Under the pieces are notes generated by a model. The model searched no databases. It was not told the origin of the DNA and saw nothing but the letters and a program-made list of their open reading frames with translations. From Eubacterium sp. (GTDB taxonomy: Bacteria > Bacillota > Clostridia > Lachnospirales > Lachnospiraceae), in NCBI GenBank assembly GCA_003486385.1, contig DNFT01000115.1, positions 60,896 through 124,895 on the forward strand: a stretch of DNA of 64,000 bases. Direction: 5' to 3'. The first letter of the stretch is position 1; the number at the start of each line of letters is the position of its first letter. Shown in pieces: positions 28,395 through 37,952 of this stretch. The position numbers and the translations under genes are program-made.

Positions 28395-28844
28395 CTATTT
28401 TAGCATTTTTTTAAGCTCGTCCATAAAAGTATTCACATCTTTAAACTCTCTGTACACAGAAGCAAAACGCACATAAGCAACCGCATCGACATCCTTTAGC
28501 TTGTCCATCACAAGCTCACCGATTGTGCTTGTCGGAACCTCCCGAAGCTCCAGATTAAATATCGCATTCTCCACTTCATCTACAATTCTTGTTATCTCCT
28601 CAACAGAGACAGGACGCTTATGGCAGGACTGTAAGATACCGTTCTGAAGCTTTTCCCTCGAATAAGGTTCCCTGTTGTCATCCTTCTTGATAACAGCCAG
28701 CGGCATAGTCTCGACCTTCTCATAGGTTGTAAATCTCCTGTCACACACATCACACTGCCTTCTTCTCCTTATGGAAAATGCGTCATCGGCAGGTCTTGAA
28801 TCTATAACTCTTGTATTCTCCGCATTGCAGAACGGACACTTCAT
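28395..28844 (-). CDS. nrdR: Transcriptional repressor NrdR
   Basis: Nucleotide-sensing repressor of ribonucleotide reductase genes. The 149-residue protein begins with a zinc ribbon [17 protein letters not shown] and [12 protein letters not shown] (four Cys), then an ATP-cone domain ([20 protein letters not shown] and following). No nrd genes or NrdR boxes were found in the window. AGGAGG precedes the ATG. It lies between the ymxH-like gene and yqeG with short gaps. Confidence 0.96.
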   Translation of the reverse strand: MKCPFCNAENTRVIDSRPADDAFSIRRRRQCDVCDRRFTTYEKVETMPLAVIKKDDNREPYSREKLQNGILQSCHKRPVSVEEITRIVDEVENAIFNLELREVPTSTIGELVMDKLKDVDAVAYVRFASVYREFKDVNTFMDELKKMLK

Positions 28845-28855
28845 AATCTCGCCTC

Positions 28856-29110
28856 CTATAATTTTACTACTATTTTCTCAGGACACACATTTACCAGAAT
28901 CACATCCGGTCCAACATTCACAATACATTCAAACGGTATAACATACTCACAATCCGCACCAAAAAAGCAGAAAAGCTTCGGCGGACCCGGTACTATAATC
29001 GCCTTGATACAACCTGAACACAGGTCAAACTCCACATCCTGCACATAGCCTAATATCTTACAGTCTGCAGAATTGATTACCTGTTTTTCCCTCAGATTAC
29101 ATATTCTCAT
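28856..29110 (-). CDS. YlmC/YmxH family PRC-barrel sporulation-associated protein
   Basis: An 84-residue beta-rich protein starting [18 protein letters not shown] and containing [22 protein letters not shown] and [13 protein letters not shown]. This is the PRC-barrel fold of the YlmC/YmxH family, small clostridial/bacilli proteins often linked to sporulation gene neighbourhoods, with unknown biochemical role. The start overlaps the vanZ-like gene by 14 bases. Immediately upstream of nrdR. Confidence 0.85.
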   Translation of the reverse strand: MRICNLREKQVINSADCKILGYVQDVEFDLCSGCIKAIIVPGPPKLFCFFGADCEYVIPFECIVNVGPDVILVNVCPEKIVVKL

Positions 29111-29663
29111 CCTTATATCCCCGCACAGTATGCTCTGCTCTATTATATGTGGCTTTTCTGCAAATGTACCTACATAGAATTATAATTACGATTCCTGTAA
29201 GTCCACCTGCCGTATCTATAAGCACATCCTTGAAGCTGCAGCACCTGTCCGGCACAAAATACTGGTGAAGCTCATCCGTCCCCGCATACCCAAATACAAT
29301 GACTGCCGGGAGAAAATACCGCAATTTTACTATTTTCCCAATTCTCAAGTCTCTGTCGAGAGAGTCTAAAAGTATCCCAAAATTATTGACAACCGCCGTA
29401 TACAGCAGAACTCCAAGCACAAGATATTCCGTAAAATGTGCCAGCTTTCTCACGAGATACGATATACTCTCGGAGAATCCCACCCGCTCAGCCTCAGACA
29501 TATCAAGCCTGAATGCCTTATCCACAGCACTTGCCATCATATATGAGACTTTGCCGCTCTGCATTGATGAAATATCGCCATTGTTTGACGAGAACCAGAA
29601 TATAACCGCCATCCACAAAATAACAGGTATAAAATACAATAATCTTAATCTCTTTTTCTTCAT
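29097..29663 (-). CDS. VanZ-like family membrane protein
   Basis: A 188-residue protein with a first hydrophobic helix (FIPVILWMAVIFWFSS), a Lys/His-rich VRKLAHFTEYLVLGVLL helix, and a third pair ending in GTDELHQYFVPDRCCSFKDVLIDTAGGLTG, the signature of the VanZ-like family. VanZ raises teicoplanin tolerance in enterococci; the role of chromosomal homologues is unknown. GAGGGGG precedes the ATG. It is the first gene after the second LCP gene and starts the nrdR/aro unit; no promoter is evident in the 35-base gap. Confidence 0.87.
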   Translation of the reverse strand: MKKKRLRLLYFIPVILWMAVIFWFSSNNGDISSMQSGKVSYMMASAVDKAFRLDMSEAERVGFSESISYLVRKLAHFTEYLVLGVLLYTAVVNNFGILLDSLDRDLRIGKIVKLRYFLPAVIVFGYAGTDELHQYFVPDRCCSFKDVLIDTAGGLTGIVIIILCRYICRKATYNRAEHTVRGYKDENM

Positions 29664-29698
29664 TATGCATGCCCCCTCTTAGAGCACTCAGCAATTAA

Positions 29699-30829
29699 CT
29701 AATTCTGTTTATCAGTCTCCGGCTCTGCGTCAGTGTATATGTAATTATACAGCTTCTTCATATAGTAGCTGAAATCTATTGCAACAACATCATCACCATC
29801 TATTGTCATGTACTTGAAGTCCTCGTCCGGGATGTGCCATGATACAACCTCATACTTTGAAATTTCCGGCAGCAATGTAATAAGCTCCATACACTCCTCC
29901 GTTGTGAGGTTCGTTGTTATCTGAGGTATAATGCTGTCAAGAAGCTTCACAATTGTACCCACATCCATCGTCTTAATCTTATCAAAAATATTCTGTACAA
30001 CTCTCCTCTGTCTGTCGGTTCTTGTGAAATCTCCATTTCCGACATATCTGAAACGTGCATAGGCAAGTGCCTGCTTACCATTAAGATGCTGGTATGAGCC
30101 ATCGGCATGATCTACATAATCGGAATTCTCCCGCTCAGGCGGCTCTACAAGCAGATTGCTGGCATGGATATACTGGTTGAACCAATATAGCTCATCCTCA
30201 TATACCTGAACATCAAGTCCCCCTAAAATATCTATCGCATCGATGAATGAGAGGAAATCCACTGCAACATATTTATCAACCGAAACACCGTAATTATACT
30301 GAAGCGTCTCAAAAAGCAGCTCAATTCCGCCATACGCATAAGCCGCATTCAGCTTATGAAACTCATTCTTTATCGGCAGCTTCACATAAGTATCTCTTAG
30401 AAATGATGTGGCAACAATTCTCTTTGTCTCCTTATTGATTGACACAAGAATCATTGTATCGGAACGTCCAACATCCTCATCAGGACGTATATCGGAACCT
30501 ACCAATAAAATATTGATAACATCGGACACAAGCTCTTCATCACTGTCTGTCGTACTGTCTGCACGGCTCTCCACATCATTCTTGTAGGATTCAACCTCAC
30601 TCTTATCCGTGTCAGGTCCTGCCGGCTTAGAAGTAGGATTGAGTACGTCCTCAATAAATGAAGGTGTCTCATCAAGTATTGTAAAATTCTCATTGGTAGG
30701 CACATAATTTCTCTTATTGATATAGTGGAGCAGAATCAGATAGCAGCTTATACCGAATACTGCCACAGCCGCTGCAATGCATCCCACAACTATACCTATG
30801 ATTTTTCCTACAGATTTTTTCTTTTTCAT
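29699..30829 (-). CDS. LytR-CpsA-Psr (LCP) family ligase, second copy
   Basis: LCP proteins transfer lipid-linked polymers to peptidoglycan outside the cell. The 376-residue protein has a short basic N-terminus, one membrane helix (about residues 8-33), a Ser/Thr/Asp linker, then the LCP domain starting INILLVGSDIRPDEDVGRSD with the conserved Arg/Asp motif TSFLRDTYVKLP, and DALGGLDVQV-like and KALAYARFR-type motifs (GKQALAYARFRYVGNGDF). It is separated from the first LCP gene by a terminator and an apparent promoter, so it may be expressed independently of the polysaccharide locus. Confidence 0.92.
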   Translation of the reverse strand: MKKKKSVGKIIGIVVGCIAAAVAVFGISCYLILLHYINKRNYVPTNENFTILDETPSFIEDVLNPTSKPAGPDTDKSEVESYKNDVESRADSTTDSDEELVSDVINILLVGSDIRPDEDVGRSDTMILVSINKETKRIVATSFLRDTYVKLPIKNEFHKLNAAYAYGGIELLFETLQYNYGVSVDKYVAVDFLSFIDAIDILGGLDVQVYEDELYWFNQYIHASNLLVEPPERENSDYVDHADGSYQHLNGKQALAYARFRYVGNGDFTRTDRQRRVVQNIFDKIKTMDVGTIVKLLDSIIPQITTNLTTEECMELITLLPEISKYEVVSWHIPDEDFKYMTIDGDDVVAIDFSYYMKKLYNYIYTDAEPETDKQN

Positions 30830-30850
30830 TTTCTGGTATCCTTCCGCTTT

Positions 30851-30879
30851 TTAAAATTACATAAAGCTTTGTATGTCAA
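30851..30879 (-). promoter_or_regulatory. Candidate promoter of the second LCP gene
   Basis: Minus strand TTGACA (30874-30879), a perfect -35 box overlapping the T-run of the preceding terminator, 17 bases, then a poor -10 TTTTAA (30851-30856). It would restart transcription after the polysaccharide operon. Confidence 0.4.
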
Positions 30880-30909
30880 AAGAGTGATTACAGATGCTGT
30901 AATCACTCT
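30878..30909 (-). terminator. Terminator after the first LCP gene
   Basis: A perfect 13-bp stem (30881-30893 and 30897-30909) with a three-base loop, followed on the minus strand by four T. It lies 12 bases after the stop of the upstream LCP gene. The short T-run may allow read-through. Confidence 0.75.
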
Positions 30910-30920
30910 CTTTCAGCCTG

Positions 30921-32048
30921 TTATTCTGTTGCAAATATTATATCCTGAAGTTTCTGGTTGGTTGCCTCATAATCAGGAAGCAGGTTTCCGTTTACCGACT
31001 CATACATATTGTCAAACGGAACTCTGTACTGCTCAAGGTCATATCCTAAATATGTCACAGCATCCGCAACCATTCCAAGTATCTCACTTTCTGACATATT
31101 GGTATATACCTTAGGCAGGATAGAATTTGCAAGGTCATTCAACTGTGTAACGCTCATCTTCTTAGCCTTAACAATAATCTGCTCAATCACCGCTCTCTGT
31201 CTGCTGGTTCTGTTAAAGTCTGAACCTGCGGTCTGTCTTTCTCTTGAATATCCTACAGCCTGAACACCATTAAGGATAAGATCTCCACCACCGGTGAGTA
31301 CATTGGCTGTCTCCCAATCCGATACTCCTCTGTCGAAATCCATATCACGGATATAGTTGTTAGCTGCCTCAGCCTCAGCATCGGTAAGAGTCATCGGAAT
31401 ACCACCGAGAATATCTATTATGTCAATAAGACTATAGAAATCTACAAGTATGTAATCATCAACCTTTATCTTGAAGTTACCTTCAATAATGTCAAGCAGG
31501 AATTCCGGTCCTGCGACAGCATTCGCTCTGTTAATCTTATCATAGCCATCCTTGAGTCTGCTGTTCTTAGCCTTCAGTGCATCGCTATACTGGATATATG
31601 CCGCTGTATCTCTCATAATTGATGTGAGATAAACCTTATGTGTCTTAGAGTTAAACGATACGAGAATAATCGCATCCGAATTGCCCGGATTGTACAGGAT
31701 GTTCTCAAAATGTCTGTTGTCAACACCTATAAGAACAATATTCTTAACATAATCCTTCTCAAGTCCTTCTCCATCACCGAAATTCTCGGCGCCGGAGCTG
31801 TTAATCTCATCTGACATTGTAGTATCAGATATTACATTTCCATCATCATCAGTCTGAACCTCATTAGTGTTGCTTGTTATATTGCTCCAGTCATCAGGGT
31901 CAACCTTATTGATTTTTCCTATGTAGCTCTTTAATACAAGGTACACGCACAATACTATAATAAGAATAAGTGCAAGTATTGAACATGTTGCAATTATTGC
32001 AATATTTTTGCTGTTGGATTTTTTCTTTTTTTTGTTGTTTGCTGCCAT
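30921..32048 (-). CDS. LytR-CpsA-Psr (LCP) family ligase, first copy
   Basis: The 375-residue protein has a Lys-rich N-terminus, a membrane helix (about 14-36), an acidic/Ser/Thr linker and an LCP domain with NIVLIGVDNRHFENILYNPGNSD, TSIMRDTAAYI, DIIDILGGIPMTL and GVQAVGYSRERQTAGSDFNR. It lies directly downstream of the initiating phosphoglycosyltransferase gene, so it probably anchors the polymer made by this locus to peptidoglycan. The two LCP proteins are clearly diverged rather than recent duplicates. Confidence 0.92.
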   Translation of the reverse strand: MAANNKKKKKSNSKNIAIIATCSILALILIIVLCVYLVLKSYIGKINKVDPDDWSNITSNTNEVQTDDDGNVISDTTMSDEINSSGAENFGDGEGLEKDYVKNIVLIGVDNRHFENILYNPGNSDAIILVSFNSKTHKVYLTSIMRDTAAYIQYSDALKAKNSRLKDGYDKINRANAVAGPEFLLDIIEGNFKIKVDDYILVDFYSLIDIIDILGGIPMTLTDAEAEAANNYIRDMDFDRGVSDWETANVLTGGGDLILNGVQAVGYSRERQTAGSDFNRTSRQRAVIEQIIVKAKKMSVTQLNDLANSILPKVYTNMSESEILGMVADAVTYLGYDLEQYRVPFDNMYESVNGNLLPDYEATNQKLQDIIFATE

Positions 32049-32070
32049 TTTCCCTTATTTCCTCTCTTTT

Positions 32071-33495
32071 TTATCTTGAACCATCCTTCTTAAATACAAC
32101 CAGAACGGTTTTAAGCAGTATCTTAATATCCAATGCTATTGACCAGTTGTCAATATACTCTAAGTCAAGCTTGACAACCTCCTCAAAGTCCTCAATGTTG
32201 CTCCTTCCGCTCACCTGCCATAACCCTGTTATGCCCGGCTTTATACTGAGTCTTCTCTTATGATATCCGGCATACTGCATGAACTCATCGACCGTAGGCG
32301 GTCTTGTTCCAACCAGACTCATATCTCCTTTCAGGACATTAAAAAACTGTGGAAGCTCATCTATACTTGTAGCTCGTATGAACTTACCTACTTTGGTAAT
32401 ACGCGGGTCATCTGTCATTTTAAACATAAGACCCTTCATTTCATTCTGCTCCATAAGGGCTTTCTTGCGCTCCTCAGCATCCTTATACATTGAGCGGAAC
32501 TTATACATGTAAAAATATCTTCCGTTCTTTCCCACCCTCTTCTGCTTAAAGAAAAGCGGACCCGGAGATTCAATCAGTATAGCTGGTGCAACAAATACTG
32601 TAATAACCGCTGTAATCAGAAGACCGACTATTGCTCCGGCTATATCTATAGCTCTCTTTACGAGCATCTTATTCTCTTCAAATGTCTTTGCGCAGAACGA
32701 AATCACAGGGAATGAACCGTACATGGTAACCTGCTTGTCAAACCCTTCAAATTTCTCAAGAATATTGATATTGAGATATACTGTAATTCCCATCCTCTCA
32801 AATTCCATTATAAAATTCCTGAGAGAGTTCCCGGTCACATACGATACATTAATATATACCTCATCAACAATATTGACCTTCGCATATTCAAGGGCATCCT
32901 CATACGCTGCAACTACAGGAACACCTGCAATCTCCTTACCCTTTAAGTCATTATCAATAATTGCAATGCCCCTAATTCGCCTTGTAAATTTCTCATCACT
33001 GTTTTTAAGCTGCTTTATAATTCCTTCTGCCCTGTCTGTAGTTGTAACCAGATATACATGCGTAACATTTCTCTTCTTATTATACCACCATCTAAGATAC
33101 GCCTTGTATACGCAGTGAACGGCATACATCAGTACAACATTCATACCCAGCGCTCCGAACAGCCCTCGTCTTGCCATAGTAGCAGTTGCCCTGCTTCCAA
33201 AGAGGAGAAGCAGTATAACCATCGCAAAAAGAAGATTCATCTTGATAACATACAGAAGCTCTTCAAAATATCCTCTTTTTTGAAAATCCTGATTCTGGTT
33301 AAAAAATATAAACACAATCGAATAAGCCAGAAAGATTGGTCCTAATAAATCTAAGATAACCTCATAGCTCATATATATCTGTTTATCAAAAAAATGCAAA
33401 TTAAGGAAATCAATACTGAAAAAGCACATAAGTAAGCTTATTAAATCAAGCAAAAGCAATACCATATTGATTCCACTATGCTTATTACGATTCAT
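32071..33495 (-). CDS. Polyprenyl glycosylphosphotransferase (initiating sugar transferase, CpsE/WbaP type)
   Basis: Predicted to start repeat-unit synthesis by moving a hexose-1-phosphate onto undecaprenyl phosphate. The 474-residue protein has four to five N-terminal membrane helices, a Rossmann-like middle domain (about 140-250), another helix (about 280-310), and the catalytic C-terminal domain with KFRSMYKDAE, DELPQFFNVLKGDMSLVGTR and KPGITGLWQVSGRS. Its sugar cannot be told from sequence. It is near the 3' end of the locus although it acts first. A TATAAT (33522-33527) lies in the leader but without a convincing -35. Confidence 0.93.
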   Translation of the reverse strand: MNRNKHSGINMVLLLLDLISLLMCFFSIDFLNLHFFDKQIYMSYEVILDLLGPIFLAYSIVFIFFNQNQDFQKRGYFEELLYVIKMNLLFAMVILLLLFGSRATATMARRGLFGALGMNVVLMYAVHCVYKAYLRWWYNKKRNVTHVYLVTTTDRAEGIIKQLKNSDEKFTRRIRGIAIIDNDLKGKEIAGVPVVAAYEDALEYAKVNIVDEVYINVSYVTGNSLRNFIMEFERMGITVYLNINILEKFEGFDKQVTMYGSFPVISFCAKTFEENKMLVKRAIDIAGAIVGLLITAVITVFVAPAILIESPGPLFFKQKRVGKNGRYFYMYKFRSMYKDAEERKKALMEQNEMKGLMFKMTDDPRITKVGKFIRATSIDELPQFFNVLKGDMSLVGTRPPTVDEFMQYAGYHKRRLSIKPGITGLWQVSGRSNIEDFEEVVKLDLEYIDNWSIALDIKILLKTVLVVFKKDGSR

Positions 33496-33542
33496 ATATT
33501 CTACGACCTGTCTATCTTTTAATTATACACTATTGTTCTATT

Positions 33543-34412
33543 TTACAACATTTTTCTCAATACTTCAATGACAAATTTCTCAAAAATCGAAAAGTTCCCG
33601 CATAAATGCAGTATTAACATCATAAAACCATTTGCATTATTATACCTTTTCTGATAATAATACTTAGACTTAAGCACCGCTTTCCATATACGGATGTTCT
33701 TCATCGAACGTCTTATAGAAACCGAATGATTATGAAGATATGATACGCCTGTCAAAAGACCGGTTTTATATCCTGCCATTTGTAATTTTTTTGCGAGAAT
33801 AAGCTCTTCATAGTAGAGGAATATGTTCTCATCAAGTCCATCTATCTGCTCAAACGCCTTCGATGTTATTGCGAAAAAAGATCCCTGCACCACTTCAACA
33901 TCCATCAAAGGCACGGTATAATCCACCTTGTATGTTCTTTTTTCATACACAAGACGCCGTACCGTGAGGAAGCAATCGCCTAGATCATGTGCATACGAAT
34001 ACAACTTCCTGTAAGGTGCCGGATCCACATTGCCATCAGGACGCATCATGACTCCTGTCAGCACACCATATCCGGGATTTGCCTTGAAGCATTGTATAAT
34101 GCCTTCAATAAGACTTTCATCAAAAAGCACATCCGGATTAGCTATGAAAATAACCTCTGCAGCATATTGGTCTATCAAATATCTCGCTCCAAAATTATTT
34201 CCATACGAATATCCTCCATTTTTCCCTGAGGATATAACTGAAACCTTTTTGTTATCCGAGTATTTTTCATTAAGAAGCTTTAATGAGCCATCCGTTGAGC
34301 AGTTATCAACCACTGCAATATGCCCTATCAGACTGTAGCCAATGATGCTGTCCACAAGCTTTTGTGTTGACCCTGCATCATTATAATTAAGTATAACTAT
34401 TCCTGTATTCAT
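33543..34412 (-). CDS. Glycosyltransferase family 2 (rhamnosyltransferase-like)
   Basis: A 289-residue GT-A protein: IVILNYNDAGSTQKLVDSI at the N-terminus, VVDNCSTDGS (nucleotide-sugar Asp), a metal-binding FIANPDV (DxD-like) and a C-terminal acceptor region with DENIFLYYEELILAKKLQ (catalytic ED motif). This resembles dTDP-rhamnosyl and related transferases, but donor specificity is not certain. Within the polysaccharide locus, nine bases after the upstream GT4 gene. Confidence 0.87.
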   Translation of the reverse strand: MNTGIVILNYNDAGSTQKLVDSIIGYSLIGHIAVVDNCSTDGSLKLLNEKYSDNKKVSVISSGKNGGYSYGNNFGARYLIDQYAAEVIFIANPDVLFDESLIEGIIQCFKANPGYGVLTGVMMRPDGNVDPAPYRKLYSYAHDLGDCFLTVRRLVYEKRTYKVDYTVPLMDVEVVQGSFFAITSKAFEQIDGLDENIFLYYEELILAKKLQMAGYKTGLLTGVSYLHNHSVSIRRSMKNIRIWKAVLKSKYYYQKRYNNANGFMMLILHLCGNFSIFEKFVIEVLRKML

Positions 34413-34420
34413 AGCATTTC

Positions 34421-35539
34421 CTATTCTGTCAGATAGCCAAGTGTCTCACTGGCGCATTTTTCCCACGAAAACTTATCGCGCTGCTTTTTGTCATTATATG
34501 CAATAGTCTCTTTTTCTGCATCAGACAATCCGGCACATTTTTTTAGAAGTGCTGCCATGTCATCAGCATCCTTAGGTTCTTTTACATACATGACCGCATC
34601 CTGTCCAACCTCAGGCAGCGATGAAACATTGGCAGTAATTATCGGAAGACCATAATTCATCGCCTCAAGGAGAGGTATTCCGAAGCCCTCATATAATGAC
34701 GGATACACAAACGCCTCCGCACCTTCGAACAGACATTGCTTTTCCTTCTGCGAAATAAATCCGGTCATTATAATGTTATCTTTATATTCACTGCTTTCAA
34801 TAAGTCTCAGAACGCTCTCATACTTCCAGCCCAAGCCGCCTGCAAGCACCATATAATACCGCTCTTCTGCCCCATTTTGAGCCTCCATAAATATGTCAAA
34901 TGCCTTAATTATCGTCTCAACATTTTTTCTCGGCTCAATCGTGCTTACATACAGGAAGTATCTGCCTACAATTTTAAACTTATCCTTGACTTCTTCTATC
35001 TCCTTGTCATCTGCCTGCTCCGGTCTGTCCGTCCCTGCCAGATAGGTACATGCTATTCTTGCAGATTCTATGCCGAAAATGTCAATGATGTCATACTTGG
35101 TAGCTTCTGAAATTGCAAGTATTCTGTCGGCTTTTTTACAAGAGCCCTTGACAAAAAATTTCTGTATAATTGTATTGTAGCGGCTTCCTATATTCTTGAT
35201 GCGGAACTGTGCAAGGTCGCATATTGTAAGAACATATCGCACATTTTCATGTTTTCCCCACGGAAGTACATGCTGTGTTCCCCAGAACACATCTATCCCA
35301 TACTGTTTTATCAGTGCTCTCCCCCGATATGACAGCCACAATGTTCCTACAGGAAAATTTTCCACCACCGTGTGCCAGTTATCCTTTAATTCAAAATCAA
35401 CAATTATCTCCTTGTTTGAAAAAAGATAATACTCATTTCCCGGATCGTTATCATTCAGATATTTGACAATATTATACACATAGGTACCAATGCCGGCTCT
35501 CTGCTTTTTTAAAGGTCTTGCATCTATTCCTATTTTCAT
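34421..35539 (-). CDS. Glycosyltransferase family 4
   Basis: A 372-residue GT-B protein. N-terminal MKIGIDARPLKKQRAGIGTY binds the acceptor side; the C-terminal Rossmann domain has FLYVSTIEPRKN and the retaining-GT4 EX7E signature in [14 protein letters not shown]. Similar to mannosyl/rhamnosyl transferases such as WbaZ/MtfB types; specificity unknown. Its ATG overlaps the stop codon of the upstream polymerase gene. Confidence 0.9.
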   Translation of the reverse strand: MKIGIDARPLKKQRAGIGTYVYNIVKYLNDNDPGNEYYLFSNKEIIVDFELKDNWHTVVENFPVGTLWLSYRGRALIKQYGIDVFWGTQHVLPWGKHENVRYVLTICDLAQFRIKNIGSRYNTIIQKFFVKGSCKKADRILAISEATKYDIIDIFGIESARIACTYLAGTDRPEQADDKEIEEVKDKFKIVGRYFLYVSTIEPRKNVETIIKAFDIFMEAQNGAEERYYMVLAGGLGWKYESVLRLIESSEYKDNIIMTGFISQKEKQCLFEGAEAFVYPSLYEGFGIPLLEAMNYGLPIITANVSSLPEVGQDAVMYVKEPKDADDMAALLKKCAGLSDAEKETIAYNDKKQRDKFSWEKCASETLGYLTE

Positions 35540-36864
35540 TTTCTGTTTTCCTCCATAAAAAGGCTCATTTTATATCCAAGAGCAAGCACCATCCATAGAT
35601 TTATTGCTGTAGGCGGCAGCCATAACGCACCTTCCACAAACGCAATAATTATATATACTATAACACCATGTGTGATTCCTTTTAAAATCCTGGATTCTTT
35701 TACATGCTTTCCTGTATATTTAATAAGGATAAACATAATCGGTCCAAGAAATGCAATCAGGCCTGCAATTCCTCCAAGCATCAATATACAGAAATATGCC
35801 ATCTCATAGCTGCTTCCCCAATAAGCTGTAAGACCGTATGGACCTGTAAGTATCCATTCTGTCTTGACAATGAAATAATTGATAAGCTCATTCATAGACT
35901 GCGAACGCCCGGAGAGATCATTGATATTCTTAAAAGTGAATGAATCCTTAAAGCGTTCCATAATCTGCGGAAACATTCCGAGAAAAATAGCCGCAACCAC
36001 AGGTATCATCGCAATTACAAGGCAGGCAAACTGTACCTTGCGGCCATCTGCCCACTTCCTATTGACTATAACAATACCCTTTATAAAAAGATAAATAAAA
36101 ATTCCTACCCAGCATGTCTTAGACCCTGTTAATATACAGAAAAGTATAAAGACAAGCATATAAATATTGCGCCACGTCTTATTCTCTATGCTTTCATATA
36201 TCATTGGGCAAAAGAGCAATATATTGACACCCAGCAGGTTTCCGTTCTGGTATGTTGATACAGTCTTAGAATATGTGACCCCCTCCTGAACACCATTATA
36301 CTTCTCCGCATACCAGTTAGTACTCGAAATATAATCTGTGTAATTTACGGTAAGTCCCGGAATAGAGAATTTTTCTATCCCGAATGCAGCCTGCAAAAAG
36401 CCAAAAACGAACACTATTACTGTTCCCCATAAAAGCATACGGATTATAAAATCAATCTGCTTTTGTTCCGTTATAAAGTAATTCATCACTATAAAAGTAA
36501 AAGGATATATAACAAGTGGAACAAAAAAACCTACCCAGTCTGACAGGCCAACCCTGCCTCCCACCATGGTGAACATGAATCTTATGAGCCAGTATATACA
36601 GCCTAAAATGACATATTTCTCCGCTGTGGAAAATACAAAGCATCTCTTCCAGATAACGTAAAAAAACCACATCATGATTGTGAGCATCAAAAACACATTT
36701 CCCACGGTAAGAGGTATCCCGCCCAGCTTGATACCCGCCTTAGGAAATGTCACATTGATGAAAACCATTATAAAAAGAAGCACACAGCTCACCTTATAAA
36801 ATATTGATTTTTCATATAATGTCCTTCCGGTTCTCTGCCGGAAGCTGTTCACATCTTTTAACAT
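35536..36864 (-). CDS. O-antigen polymerase/ligase-like membrane protein (Wzy-like), copy 2
   Basis: A 442-residue protein with about eleven hydrophobic helices and a large polar loop near residues 150-215, the layout of Wzy polymerases and O-antigen ligases. It contains LTGSKTCWVGIFIYL, resembling the Wzy_C conserved loop. In a Gram-positive setting an O-antigen ligase role is not expected, so a polymerase or transfer role is inferred. A second, unrelated-looking Wzy candidate lies at 47917-49116. Confidence 0.82.
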   Translation of the reverse strand: MLKDVNSFRQRTGRTLYEKSIFYKVSCVLLFIMVFINVTFPKAGIKLGGIPLTVGNVFLMLTIMMWFFYVIWKRCFVFSTAEKYVILGCIYWLIRFMFTMVGGRVGLSDWVGFFVPLVIYPFTFIVMNYFITEQKQIDFIIRMLLWGTVIVFVFGFLQAAFGIEKFSIPGLTVNYTDYISSTNWYAEKYNGVQEGVTYSKTVSTYQNGNLLGVNILLFCPMIYESIENKTWRNIYMLVFILFCILTGSKTCWVGIFIYLFIKGIVIVNRKWADGRKVQFACLVIAMIPVVAAIFLGMFPQIMERFKDSFTFKNINDLSGRSQSMNELINYFIVKTEWILTGPYGLTAYWGSSYEMAYFCILMLGGIAGLIAFLGPIMFILIKYTGKHVKESRILKGITHGVIVYIIIAFVEGALWLPPTAINLWMVLALGYKMSLFMEENRK

Positions 36865-36871
36865 ATTATCA

Positions 36872-37951
36872 TTAACCCTTTATTTTTTCAAAAACAGCCT
36901 TGGTAGTCTCAACGATTTTTTCAGGCGTAAACATAGCCGCCCGCCTGTATCCCCTTTCAATCAGTTTTTCTGCCAGACTGCTGTTACCCAGCACCTTTTC
37001 CATTGCTTCCTTTATCTGGTTCACATCATAGGGATTGAACATATAAGCCGCATCACCAACAACCTCAGGAAGAGATGAATTATCGGAACATGCTACCGGT
37101 GTTCCACATGCCATCGCCTCAAGCGGAGGTATCCCAAAGCCTTCATACAACGATGGAAAAACGAACAAATCAGCAAGATTGTAAAAATCAACCAGCTCAT
37201 TGTCCACAATTATCCCTGTCTTTACAACGCTGTCCTCAATGCCCAGCTTCTTAATTTCCGGCGTGAGATCTTCACTGTCAAACGCCTTACCGACGAGGAC
37301 AAGGCATGTATTCTCCCTGTCTTTCATCGCAGAATATGCTTCTAACAGCTTAGGAAGATTCTTGTGTGGCTTCAGATTTCCCACATACATAATAACCCTT
37401 TTATCCCTGGGAAGCTTATATTTATCAATAAGATATTCAACATCCTCCCTCTGCCTGTGAATGAATCTGGCATCCACCGCATTATATACAACAGCTATCT
37501 TTTCTTCAGGTACCCTGTAGAAACGCAATATGTCCTTTTTGGAGTTTTCCGATACCGTGAACACCACCTCAGCCTTATGTACTGCATATCCTATAAGAAA
37601 CCTTGCATATAAATATGCCAGCTTATTAGGCAGAAACTGTGGGAGTACAAGATGTGTCAGATCATGAACCGTCACTGCAAGTCTTCCCCTGTAAAATACC
37701 GGGACATTGTAATGCGGAACATGCAGCAGACTGACACCGCTCTTTTTTAACTCCTTAAAAGGAAAATGAAGCTGTTCACCTGCGCCGTATATTTTTTCAT
37801 CATAATTGATAACCTGTACACTCTCATCATATTTCAGAATGTCCTTATCATCACCGAGTGCAACAGCATATATTCCATGTCCCATAAGAGTCTTAATGTA
37901 AGTCCCTATGCCTGACATCTGAATCATGCGGGCATCAATCGCGATTTTCAT
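36872..37951 (-). CDS. Glycosyltransferase family 4
   Basis: A 359-residue GT-B transferase with [54 protein letters not shown] and the EX7E motif [19 protein letters not shown]. Related to mannosyltransferases of polysaccharide loci. The ATG at 37951 is used; an in-frame start at 37996 lies inside the upstream gene. It begins one base after the upstream GT4 stop codon. Confidence 0.9.
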   Translation of the reverse strand: MKIAIDARMIQMSGIGTYIKTLMGHGIYAVALGDDKDILKYDESVQVINYDEKIYGAGEQLHFPFKELKKSGVSLLHVPHYNVPVFYRGRLAVTVHDLTHLVLPQFLPNKLAYLYARFLIGYAVHKAEVVFTVSENSKKDILRFYRVPEEKIAVVYNAVDARFIHRQREDVEYLIDKYKLPRDKRVIMYVGNLKPHKNLPKLLEAYSAMKDRENTCLVLVGKAFDSEDLTPEIKKLGIEDSVVKTGIIVDNELVDFYNLADLFVFPSLYEGFGIPPLEAMACGTPVACSDNSSLPEVVGDAAYMFNPYDVNQIKEAMEKVLGNSSLAEKLIERGYRRAAMFTPEKIVETTKAVFEKIKG

Positions 37952-37952
37952 A

